From Allobrachymonas sp. (GTDB lineage: Bacteria > Pseudomonadota > Gammaproteobacteria > Burkholderiales > Burkholderiaceae_C): a DNA stretch of 7,037 bases. Every line of letters starts with the position of its first letter. The first letter of the stretch is position 1. The position numbers were made by a program, and so were the translations under genes. The stretch covers positions 1-7,037 of the forward strand of contig JAGPIR010000064.1 of NCBI GenBank assembly GCA_018054915.1, written 5' to 3'. This document shows, one piece after another, positions 1 through 6,356 of the stretch. Below the pieces are notes generated by a model. That model saw nothing but the letters and a program-made list of their open reading frames with translations, was not told where the DNA came from and searched no databases.

Positions 1-192
1 GTCAGCGCCGTGCACGACCACGCAACGCAGCGGATCGGTTGCCAGGGTTTGCGTTTGCAGGTCAAGAAATACATCACGCAATTGCCGCCACATGCTGCGC
101 GACATGGCGTTGAATTTGCCGGCGTGATGCAGCGTGACCCGCGCGGTGCGGGCGCCGGGCGTATCGTCAATTTCGCAGAGGATGCGGGACAT
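1..192 (-). CDS. Enoyl-CoA hydratase/isomerase (crotonase) family protein, N-terminal 64 residues, cut by window edge
   Basis: An open frame starts at ATG 192 and runs without a stop off the left edge, giving 64 residues. The first half reads RVTLHHAGKFNAM (residues 18-30), followed by an amphipathic helix (MWRQLRDVFLDL) and a strand LRCVVVHGAD at 55-64. This is the usual opening of the crotonase fold: a beta strand, the K-x-N-A-M loop that helps bind the CoA adenine and pantetheine, a helix, then the strand leading to the first oxyanion-hole segment. The family covers hydratases, isomerases and hydrolases acting on acyl-CoA thioesters, and the substrate cannot be read from this fragment. The start lies 17 bp after the lgt stop, so it is probably the last visible member of the secA-argJ-rpiA-lgt operon. 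No strong Shine-Dalgarno is seen (CAAAAG about 4 bases before ATG). The family call is fairly secure; the specific function is unknown. Confidence 0.8.
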   Translation of the reverse strand, partial: MSRILCEIDDTPGARTARVTLHHAGKFNAMSRSMWRQLRDVFLDLQTQTLATDPLRCVVVHGAD

Positions 193-209
193 GGGGCTTT
201 TGATGGGTG

Positions 210-1028
210 TCAGTCTTTTGCCGGCTGGTGCGTGTGCGCCCATCCCCACAGGGCCATGCCGCCCAGAATCATCGGGACGCACAGCCATTGCCCCATGCTC
301 AGGCCCAGACCGAGCAGTCCCAGAAAATCATCGGGTTCGCGGAAGTACTCGGCGATGAAGCGAAACACACCATACCCCATCAGAAAAGCGGCCGAGACCT
401 TGCCGCGGCTGGGACCCTTGCCGGCATACAGCCACAGGATAACGAACAGCAGCAGGCCTTCGAGCAGCATCTGGTACAGCTGTGAAGGGTGGCGGGGTTC
501 GAGTGTGGGGCTTTGCGGAAAGACCATGGCCCACGGCAGGCTGGGGCTTGCGGGCCGGCCCCACAACTCTGCATTGATGAAATTTCCCAGTCGGCCGAAA
601 GCCAACCCGGTGGGTACGCAGGGCGCCACAAAATCGGCCACTTCCAGCCATGGCCGTTTGCGCGACCAGGCAAACCAGGTGAACATGCCCAGCACGCCTA
701 GCAGTCCGCCGTGGAAGCTCATTCCGCCTTCCCAGACCTTGAAAATGTCCAGTGGGTGCGCAAGGTACCAGTCCGGCTTGTAGAACAGCACATAGCCCAG
801 CCGTCCGCCCAGGATGACACCGAAAATGCCGGCCAGCAACATGTCTTCAACATCGGTTTTGCGCCAAAGACCCTGGTCGACCAGGCGTACGTAGGGCGGG
901 TGGCGCAGTCGCATGCGGCCCAGCAGCACGAACAGCGTGAAGGCGGCCAGATACGTCAGGCCGTACCAATGCACGGCCAAAGGGCCCAGGCGCACGGCAA
1001 TCGGGTCGAATTGGGGGTGGGTCAACAT
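210..1028 (-). CDS. lgt: Prolipoprotein diacylglyceryl transferase Lgt
   Basis: Lgt transfers diacylglycerol from phosphatidylglycerol to the lipobox cysteine of prolipoproteins in the inner membrane, the first step of lipoprotein maturation. The protein has 272 residues, close to the usual 260-290, and is strongly hydrophobic with several membrane segments (for example roughly 22-38, 62-82, 105-121, 188-202 and 237-262). The family signature is visible: HGGLLG at 106-111 with the essential His106, then GRLGNFINAELWGR at 145-158, carrying the equivalents of E. coli Arg143, Asn146, Glu151 and Gly154. Tyr219 and Arg223 in YGVFRFIAEYFREPD match E. coli Tyr235 and Arg239. Tyr22 in the N-terminal WYG matches Tyr26. 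The start ATG overlaps the rpiA stop by 7 bp (ATGTTGA) and lacks a clear Shine-Dalgarno, so translation is probably coupled to rpiA. The protein looks intact and functional. Confidence 0.97.
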   Translation of the reverse strand: MLTHPQFDPIAVRLGPLAVHWYGLTYLAAFTLFVLLGRMRLRHPPYVRLVDQGLWRKTDVEDMLLAGIFGVILGGRLGYVLFYKPDWYLAHPLDIFKVWEGGMSFHGGLLGVLGMFTWFAWSRKRPWLEVADFVAPCVPTGLAFGRLGNFINAELWGRPASPSLPWAMVFPQSPTLEPRHPSQLYQMLLEGLLLFVILWLYAGKGPSRGKVSAAFLMGYGVFRFIAEYFREPDDFLGLLGLGLSMGQWLCVPMILGGMALWGWAHTHQPAKD

Positions 1029-1717
1029 GGCGGGTGTGGGTTCTTGTCGAAAATCAGTTCCTGCACGCCATTAGCGGTGCCGAGCAGGCAGACATCGGCT
1101 TTCTGGCGGGCGAACACACCCACGGTCACCACGCCCGGCCATTGGTTGACTTCGGTTTCGAACGCCAGTGGGTCGTTGATGTGCAAGCCGCGCACATCGA
1201 GGATGTGCTGGCCGTTGTCGGTGACATAAGGCTGGCCGTCTCGCATGCGCAGGCTGGCGTCGCCGCCCAGGGCCGCAAACTCGCGGATGATGCGTGCTGC
1301 GGCCATCGGGATGATTTCCACGGGCAGCGGGAAAGTGCCAAGTACCGCTACGCGTTTGCTTTCATCCGCGATGCAGATGAAACGCGCGCTTTGCGCCGCC
1401 ACGATTTTTTCGCGCGTGAGCGCCCCGCCGCCGCCCTTGATCATGTAGCCGCAAGGGTCGATTTCGTCGGCGCCATCGACGTAGACATCCAGCAGTTCAA
1501 CGGCTTCCGCCTCGAGTACCGCAATGCCGTGCGCGCGCAGCCGCTCGGTGGAGGCGTTGGAACTGCTCACGGCAGCGCGCACGCTGCCCTTGATGGCGGC
1601 CAGGGCATCGATGAACTTGTTCACGGTGGAGCCTGTGCCTACGCCAATGATGCTGCCGGGCGCGACGTAGCGCAATGCGGCCTGTGCCACCAGTGTCTTG
1701 AGTGTGTCTTGTGTCAT
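1022..1717 (-). CDS. rpiA: Ribose-5-phosphate isomerase A
   Basis: RpiA interconverts ribose 5-phosphate and ribulose 5-phosphate in the non-oxidative pentose phosphate pathway and is cytosolic. Taking the ATG at 1717 gives 231 residues beginning MTQDTLK, which aligns directly with the known E. coli start (MTQDELK, 219 residues). A GTG four codons upstream (1729) is possible but less likely. Motifs: the phosphate/substrate loop GVGTGSTV at 25-32, SSSNAS at 51-56, DGADEID at 81-87, and KGGGGALTREKI at 94-105. Asp81, Asp84, Lys94 and the catalytic base Glu103 fall at the same numbers as in E. coli RpiA. The start lies 15 bp after the argJ stop and the end overlaps lgt by 7 bp, so it sits inside the operon. 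The C-terminal tail (NPHPPC) is slightly longer than in E. coli. No defect is seen. Confidence 0.97.
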   Translation of the reverse strand: MTQDTLKTLVAQAALRYVAPGSIIGVGTGSTVNKFIDALAAIKGSVRAAVSSSNASTERLRAHGIAVLEAEAVELLDVYVDGADEIDPCGYMIKGGGGALTREKIVAAQSARFICIADESKRVAVLGTFPLPVEIIPMAAARIIREFAALGGDASLRMRDGQPYVTDNGQHILDVRGLHINDPLAFETEVNQWPGVVTVGVFARQKADVCLLGTANGVQELIFDKNPHPPC

Positions 1718-1732
1718 GCCGGGACTCACGGA

Positions 1733-2965
1733 TTACGAACGGTAATCGGCGTTGATGCTGACGTAATCGTGGCTGAAGTCGCAGGTCCAGACGGTGTCGC
1801 TGGCAGTGCCACGGCCTAGATTCACGCGCACGGTGATTTCGCTTTGCTTCATCACTTGCTGGCCTTGCTCTTCACGATAGGCTGGATTGCGTCCGCCGCG
1901 CGTGACCACGTGCACGTTATCGAGGAAGAGTTCGATTTTTTCCTGATCCAGATCGCTGATGCCGGCATAGCCCACGGCGGCCAGGATGCGGCCCAGGTTC
2001 GGGTCGCTGGCATAAAACGCGGTTTTGACCAGCGGCGAGTGGGCAATGGCATAGGCCACCTGGCGGCATTCTTCGGGGGTCTTGCCGCCATCGACCTGCA
2101 CGGTGATGAACTTGGTGGCGCCTTCTCCGTCGCGCACAATCGCCTGGGCCAGTTGCTGTGCGACTTTCAGCACGGCGGCCTTGAGCGTCACACCCGCGGG
2201 GCTTGCCAGGTCGGTGATTTCGGTGTGCGCGGCCTTGTTGGTCGCCATGATCACGAACGAATCGTTGGTGGAGGTGTCGCCATCAATTGTGATGCGGTTG
2301 AACGAGGCATCGGCCACCTCGCGCGCCAATTGCGCCATGACCGGCTGGCTGACCTTTGCGTCGGTAGCCATAAAACCCAGCATGGTCGCCATGTTGGGAC
2401 GGATCATGCCCGCGCCCTTGGCAATGCCGGTGATGTGCACCGCAGCGCCTTCCAGGGTAGTTTGCGCGCTGCACGCCTTGGGCACGGTGTCGGTGGTCAT
2501 GATGCCTTCTGCCGCGTTTGCCCAGTTTGCCGCATGGGCGTTGGAAATGGCAGCAGGGAGCGCGGCGATGATTTTTTCCACCGGCAGCTCTTCCATGATC
2601 ACGCCCGTGGAAAACGGCAGGATTTGTTCCGGTTGCACGTCCAGTTGCTGCGCCATGGCGGCGCATGTCTGGTTCGCCGCCTGCAGTCCTGGTGCGCCCG
2701 TTCCCGCGTTGGCATTGCCGGTGTTGATGACCAGCGCGCGAATGGCTGCATCCGGCTTTGCCAGGTGTTCGCGGCAGACCTGCACAGGCGCGGCGCAATA
2801 GCGGTTTTGCGTGAATACCGCGCCGACGCTGCTGCCGGCATCAAGCAGCAGTACGGTCAGGTCCCTGCGGTTGGCCTTGCGCACGCCCGCTTCGGTGACG
2901 CCGATGGTGATGCCCGGGATGGCGAGCAGATCTTGGGCGCGAGGGCTCAGGAGATTGACGGGCAT
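1733..2965 (-). CDS. argJ: Bifunctional ornithine acetyltransferase / N-acetylglutamate synthase ArgJ
   Basis: ArgJ moves the acetyl group from N-acetylornithine to glutamate, closing the cyclic arginine pathway. Many bacterial members also make N-acetylglutamate from acetyl-CoA; whether this one is mono- or bifunctional cannot be settled by eye. The 410-residue length is typical. ArgJ is an Ntn-fold enzyme that cleaves itself into alpha and beta chains. The cleavage motif is present as KGAGMIRPNMATML at 183-196, predicting a cut between Ala193 and Thr194, with Thr194 as the new N-terminal nucleophile. The oxyanion-hole pair is Thr120-Gly121 in FSTGVI. Other family blocks are INTGNANAGTG (80-90), DGDTSTNDS (228-236), DGEGATK (279-285), SDPNLGRI (320-327) and the C-terminal INADYRS (404-410), whose end is part of the active site. 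AAGGAAAG lies just upstream of the ATG at Shine-Dalgarno distance. The gene follows secA after 45 bp; secA-argJ adjacency is also known in Pseudomonas and Burkholderiales. Confidence 0.98.
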   Translation of the reverse strand: MPVNLLSPRAQDLLAIPGITIGVTEAGVRKANRRDLTVLLLDAGSSVGAVFTQNRYCAAPVQVCREHLAKPDAAIRALVINTGNANAGTGAPGLQAANQTCAAMAQQLDVQPEQILPFSTGVIMEELPVEKIIAALPAAISNAHAANWANAAEGIMTTDTVPKACSAQTTLEGAAVHITGIAKGAGMIRPNMATMLGFMATDAKVSQPVMAQLAREVADASFNRITIDGDTSTNDSFVIMATNKAAHTEITDLASPAGVTLKAAVLKVAQQLAQAIVRDGEGATKFITVQVDGGKTPEECRQVAYAIAHSPLVKTAFYASDPNLGRILAAVGYAGISDLDQEKIELFLDNVHVVTRGGRNPAYREEQGQQVMKQSEITVRVNLGRGTASDTVWTCDFSHDYVSINADYRS

Positions 2966-3010
2966 GACAGGCTTTCCTTTTACAGGGGCTTTGACGCACC
3001 ATGGTGGAGC

Positions 3011-5779
3011 TTATTGCAGCTTGCCATGGCAGTGTTTGTATTTCTTCCCGCTGCCGCACGGACAGGGGTCGTTGCGGCTTACGCCCTCAAACGCCGACGG
3101 ATGCACAGCGGGCATGCCGCTGGCGTCGGCCACGGTCTGCTCGATCTCGCCGGTTTCGGTGGGCGCGGTATAGGTGATGTTGATGAAGCCATCGGCCTTT
3201 TCTTCAAAGGCGCTGGCGGCCTCATCGAATTGTTCGGGTGTTTCGATGCGCACGTTCATGAGCGTGCGGGTGACGTCGTTCTTGACTGCGTCAAGCATCT
3301 GGCCGAACAGTTCGAACGCTTCGCGCTTGTATTCTTCCTTGGGCTGGCGCTGCGCGTAACTGCGCAGGTGGATGCCCTGGCGCAGGTAATCAAGCGCGCT
3401 CAGGTGCTCACGCCAGTGCGTGTCGAGGCTTTGCAGGAGCACTGCGCGTTCGAAGTACAGGAAATTCTGGGGGTCCACCAGCGCCATTTTTGCCAGGAAG
3501 GCGGCATGGGTTTCTTCGAGAACCTTTTGCAGCACATCTTCGTCGGTAACATGGTCAGACGCTTCGAGCAGGCTGCGCAGGCTGACAGGCGCACTCCAGT
3601 CATTGGCCAGCACGTTTTCGAGACCGGCCAGGTTCCACTGTTCTTCCAGGCTGCCTGGCGGAACATAGGCATGCACGAGATCAGTGAAGCTGCTCTGGCG
3701 CATGCCATCGATCTGTTCCTGCAGGCCTACGGAGTCGAGAATTTCGTTGCGCTGGTGGTAGATGACCTTGCGCTGCTCGTTGGCGACGTTGTCAAATTCC
3801 AGCAACTGCTTGCGGATGTCGAAGTTGCGTGCCTCGACCTTGCGTTGCGCGCTTTCGATCGATCGCGTGACCATGCCGGCTTCAATGGCTTCGCCTTCGG
3901 GCATTTTCAGGCGGTCCATGATGGCGCGCACGCGGTCCCCGGCGAAGATGCGCATCAGCGGATCGTCCAGGCTCAGGTAGAAACGCGAAGAACCGGGATC
4001 GCCCTGGCGGCCCGAGCGGCCGCGCAACTGGTTGTCGATGCGACGGCTCTCGTGCCGTTCGGTGGCGATGATGCGCAGTCCGCCCAGTGCCTTGATCTTT
4101 TCATGATCGGCCTGCCAGTTGTCGCGCAGGCTCTGGATGCGTTGTGCACGGGTGGTTTCGTCGAGGGTTTCGTCAGCCTCCAGGGTCGCGACCATTTTTT
4201 CGAGGTTGCCGCCCAGCACGATGTCGGTGCCGCGCCCGGCCATGTTGGTGGCGATGGTGATCATGCCGGGACGGCCCGCCTGGGCGACGATTTCGGCTTC
4301 ACGTTCGTGCTGTTTGGCGTTGAGCACCTGATGCGGCAGCTTGGCCTGTTTGAGGAGCTGGGAAATGATTTCGGAGTTTTCAATGGACGTGGTGCCTACC
4401 AGCACGGGCTGTCCGCGTTCGTGGCATTCACGAATATCCTGTAACGCTGCCTGGTATTTTTCGGGGGTGGTCTTGTATACGCGGTCGAGTTGGTCTTCGC
4501 GCTTGTTGGGCCGGTTGGGTGGGATGACGACCGTTTCGAGCGCATAGATCTCCTGGAATTCGAAGGCTTCGGTGTCGGCTGTGCCGGTCATGCCCGACAG
4601 CTTTTTGTACAGGCGGAAATAGTTCTGGAAGGTGATGGTCGCCATCGTCTGGTTTTCGGCCTGGATGGGCACGTTTTCCTTGGCTTCCACGGCCTGATGC
4701 AGGCCATCGCTCCAGCGGCGTCCCGACATGAGGCGGCCAGTAAATTCGTCAACGATGACGATTTCCGGACCCTTTTCGCCATCCTGCACCACGTAGTGCT
4801 GGTCGCGGTGATACAGATTGTGTGCGCGTAGCGCAGCATACAGGTGATGCATCAAGGCGATGTTGGCTGGATCGTAGAGCGAGGCGTCTTCAGGCAGCAG
4901 CCCCATTTTCTGGAGGATGGCTTCTGCGTTCTCGTGGCCCTGCTCGGTGAGATAGACCTGATGGGCCTTTTCATCAACCGTGAAATCGCCTGGCTTGGTG
5001 ACGCCCTCGCCGGTGATAGGGTTCTCTTCGCCTTCCTGGCGCGTGAGCATGGGGGGCACGCGATTCATGGCTTCATACAGGTCGGTCTGGTCTTCCGACT
5101 GTCCGCTGATGATGAGCGGGGTGCGCGCTTCGTCGATCAGGATGGAGTCCACCTCGTCAACGATGGCGTAGTTCAGGGGGCGCTGCACGCGTTCGACCGA
5201 GTCGTAGACCATGTTGTCGCGCAGGTAGTCGAAGCCATACTCGTTGTTGGTGCCGTAGGTGATGTCGGCGTTGTAGGCAGCCTGTTTTTCCTCGCGTCCC
5301 AGGGTGGGGAGATTGATGCCCACCGTCAGCCCCAGGAAGTTGTAGAGACGGCCCATCCATTGGGCATCGCGGCTGGCCAGATAGTCGTTGACCGTGACCA
5401 CATGCACCCCCTGACTAGGCAAGGCGTTGAGGTACACCGCCAGCGTTGCTGTCAGGGTTTTGCCTTCGCCCGTGCGCATTTCGGCGATTTTGCCTTCGTG
5501 CAGGGCCTGAGCGCCGATCAGCTGCATGTCGAAATGACGCATCTTCATCACGCGCCTGCTGGCTTCGCGCACCAGGGCAAACGCTTCTGGTAAGAGGCTG
5601 TCGAGGGTGGCGCCTTCGGCCAGACGCTGGCGGAAAGCGGCAGTCGTGGCCGGAAAATCGGCGTCGGTTAATTGTTCGTATTCCTTTTCCAGGCTGTTGA
5701 TGCGGGCAACGGTCTTGCGGTAACGTGACAGCAGGCGCTCGTTGCGGCTGCCGAAAATTTTTGTCAGAAATGAGGCCAT
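3011..5779 (-). CDS. secA: Preprotein translocase ATPase subunit SecA
   Basis: SecA is the ATP-driven motor that pushes unfolded preproteins through the SecYEG channel. From ATG 5779 the product is 922 residues (E. coli 901) and begins MASFLTKIFGSRNERLL, a typical SecA N-terminus. Visible order: Walker A MRTGEGKT (101-108), VDEVDSILIDEART (207-220) with the DEVD box, the preprotein-binding region (about 220-370), nucleotide-binding fold 2 with TTSIENSE (463-470) and ATNMAGRGTDI (510-520), and the helicase motif VI segment QLRGRSGRQGDPGSSRF (584-600). Next come the scaffold and wing domains, then the two-helix finger around LDTHWREHLSALDYLRQG (785-802). The C-terminus has a complete zinc-binding tail, CPCGSGKKYKHCH, with Cys906, Cys908, Cys917 and His918, which is the SecB/lipid-binding element. 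The frame continues 46 codons further upstream, but that part is Cys/Arg-rich and unlike SecA. A GGA core lies 6 bases before the chosen ATG. Intact. Confidence 0.98.
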   Translation of the reverse strand: MASFLTKIFGSRNERLLSRYRKTVARINSLEKEYEQLTDADFPATTAAFRQRLAEGATLDSLLPEAFALVREASRRVMKMRHFDMQLIGAQALHEGKIAEMRTGEGKTLTATLAVYLNALPSQGVHVVTVNDYLASRDAQWMGRLYNFLGLTVGINLPTLGREEKQAAYNADITYGTNNEYGFDYLRDNMVYDSVERVQRPLNYAIVDEVDSILIDEARTPLIISGQSEDQTDLYEAMNRVPPMLTRQEGEENPITGEGVTKPGDFTVDEKAHQVYLTEQGHENAEAILQKMGLLPEDASLYDPANIALMHHLYAALRAHNLYHRDQHYVVQDGEKGPEIVIVDEFTGRLMSGRRWSDGLHQAVEAKENVPIQAENQTMATITFQNYFRLYKKLSGMTGTADTEAFEFQEIYALETVVIPPNRPNKREDQLDRVYKTTPEKYQAALQDIRECHERGQPVLVGTTSIENSEIISQLLKQAKLPHQVLNAKQHEREAEIVAQAGRPGMITIATNMAGRGTDIVLGGNLEKMVATLEADETLDETTRAQRIQSLRDNWQADHEKIKALGGLRIIATERHESRRIDNQLRGRSGRQGDPGSSRFYLSLDDPLMRIFAGDRVRAIMDRLKMPEGEAIEAGMVTRSIESAQRKVEARNFDIRKQLLEFDNVANEQRKVIYHQRNEILDSVGLQEQIDGMRQSSFTDLVHAYVPPGSLEEQWNLAGLENVLANDWSAPVSLRSLLEASDHVTDEDVLQKVLEETHAAFLAKMALVDPQNFLYFERAVLLQSLDTHWREHLSALDYLRQGIHLRSYAQRQPKEEYKREAFELFGQMLDAVKNDVTRTLMNVRIETPEQFDEAASAFEEKADGFINITYTAPTETGEIEQTVADASGMPAVHPSAFEGVSRNDPCPCGSGKKYKHCHGKLQ

Positions 5780-5956
5780 GCATTTTCCGCTTGCCGCAAG
5801 GGCGCTATGCCCGAGCAGATGCGGTCCGGTAGAGGAAAGACAGTGATTGAATCCGACTCCGGCAGGGCAGCAAACATGCCAACAACATGCGCGGCGACGG
5901 AAAAGCCTGGCAAACAAGGATGCGCCGGGCCTGTCGGCACTGCGAATGGCGCATCC

Positions 5957-5970
5957 CGTTATGCGTAACG
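5957..5970. repeat. Short inverted repeat CGTTA-TGCG-TAACG, possible operator
   Basis: Two perfect 5-bp arms (5957-5961 and 5966-5970) flank a 4-bp centre. The element lies just downstream of the candidate secA -10 box, over the predicted transcription start, which is where a repressor could bind. Arms this short occur often by chance, and no known regulator motif is recognised, so the functional reading is weak. Confidence 0.25.
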
Positions 5971-5974
5971 TTGC

Positions 5975-5980
5975 ATTTTA
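5975..5980 (-). promoter_or_regulatory. Candidate -10 element of the secA operon promoter
   Basis: Read leftward the sequence is GGTAAAATGC, a TAAAAT hexamer resembling the sigma-70 -10 boxes common upstream of genes in Burkholderiales. The hexamer at the matching -35 distance is poor (about CGGGCA), so the call rests on the -10 alone. Transcription would start near 5968, leaving a leader of about 190 nt before secA. This is inference only. Confidence 0.35.
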
Positions 5981-6022
5981 CCTGTTGATGCGGTCCTTGC
6001 CCGGATGGGGCGCGGGCTCACG

Positions 6023-6028
6023 CATAAT
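6023..6028 (+). promoter_or_regulatory. Candidate -10 element for the DUF721 gene
   Basis: CATAAT lies immediately before the DUF721 coding region. The only -35-like sequence is TTGCCC at 5997-6002, 20 bp upstream, which is longer than optimal. If it is real, transcription would begin near 6035, and translation would have to start at the second ATG (6036) on an almost leaderless message. Low confidence, because the same bases are part of the first possible start codon. Confidence 0.2.
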
Positions 6029-6356
6029 GTCTGGCATGCAGCGTCGTCACCACCCCGTTTCGTTGGAGCAGGCCGCCGAGGAGGCCCCCGTTCTTAGTCT
6101 GCTCATGCAGAAAACACGGCTGTCACAACAATGCGCGCAAAGCATCGCCGAAATGGTGCCTGCGCCCCTGCGGCCGTACCTGGCGTATGGGCAAATAGAC
6201 GAAGGCGAGTGGTGCATTCTGGTGCAGGGCAATGCCATTGCCGCCAAGGTGAAGCATCTCTTGCCTCTGTGGCTTAACCGTTTGCAGCAGCAGGGGTATG
6301 ACGTTCAGCGCATTCGTCTGCGTCTGCAAGGAGCGCCTGCATCGCCTTATCGTTGA
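6027..6356 (+). CDS. dciA: DUF721 domain protein, DciA-like
   Basis: The product is 109 residues from ATG 6027, or 106 from ATG 6036. It shows the DUF721 pattern: an N-terminal helix (PVLSLLMQKTRLSQQCAQSI), a P-A-P-L-R-P-Y-L turn, a strand around a small G-x-I-D motif (YGQIDEGEWCILVQGNAIA), a helix AAKVKHLLPLWLNRLQ, and a last strand VQRIRLRLQ. DUF721 includes DciA, which loads the DnaB replicative helicase in bacteria lacking DnaC; the P. aeruginosa dciA gene also lies close to secA and argJ. That gives the functional hint, but assignment here is by fold pattern and neighbourhood only. The frame is open a further 60 codons upstream (to 5847), but that part overlaps the promoter region and has no DUF721 character. 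There is no convincing Shine-Dalgarno before either ATG, so the start is uncertain. The gene ends tail-to-tail with comEC, overlapping it by 10 bp. Confidence 0.78.
   Translation: MSGMQRRHHPVSLEQAAEEAPVLSLLMQKTRLSQQCAQSIAEMVPAPLRPYLAYGQIDEGEWCILVQGNAIAAKVKHLLPLWLNRLQQQGYDVQRIRLRLQGAPASPYR

Larger units (their letters stand above)
5780..6026. promoter_or_regulatory. Divergent intergenic region between secA and the DUF721 gene
   Basis: These 247 bp separate secA (leftward) from the DUF721 gene (rightward), so promoters for both should lie here. It contains the candidate secA -10 element and inverted repeat listed separately, plus several short leftward reading frames without good ribosome binding sites. 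No secM-like gene of normal size, no M23 peptidase gene and no riboswitch is recognisable. The predicted secA leader would be roughly 190 nt, long enough for post-transcriptional control, but no stable conserved structure can be identified by eye. Confidence 0.6.

Noticed and set aside
10..783. A 257-codon plus-strand open frame at the left end
   Set aside because: It lies antisense to lgt and the crotonase gene, is Arg/Pro/Ser-rich and shows no domain; both sense genes have family motifs.
1718..1729. GTG start for rpiA, adding four residues
   Set aside because: ATG 1717 gives an N-terminus matching E. coli RpiA, and catalytic residue numbers then agree exactly.
1844..4444. An 866-codon open frame on the plus strand, antisense to argJ and secA and crossing their junction
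   Set aside because: It is exactly in register with the sense codons of both genes, so its stops would need sense TTA, CTA or TCA codons, which this GC-rich genome avoids. The translation is His/Gly/Ala/Val-rich with no recognisable domain, while the sense proteins are clearly ArgJ and SecA.
4844..5593. A 249-codon plus-strand open frame opposite secA
   Set aside because: It lies within the strongly conserved secA ATPase region; its openness reflects codon bias on the other strand.
5415..5783. ATG at 5783, four bases ahead of the secA start, opening a 122-codon frame
   Set aside because: The frame overlaps secA out of phase, is Arg/Gln/Pro-rich and resembles no protein; the start codon is incidental.
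5790..5800. CTTG-CCG-CAAG hairpin next to the secA ribosome binding site
   Set aside because: A 4-bp stem is too short to be a credible regulatory structure without covariation evidence.
5780..5917. 46-codon in-frame N-terminal extension of secA
   Set aside because: The added residues are Cys/Arg-rich and unlike any SecA, whereas the ATG at 5779 gives the expected SecA N-terminus with a GGA core upstream.
5847..6026. 60-codon upstream extension of the DUF721 frame
   Set aside because: No DUF721 character, and it covers most of the divergent promoter region.
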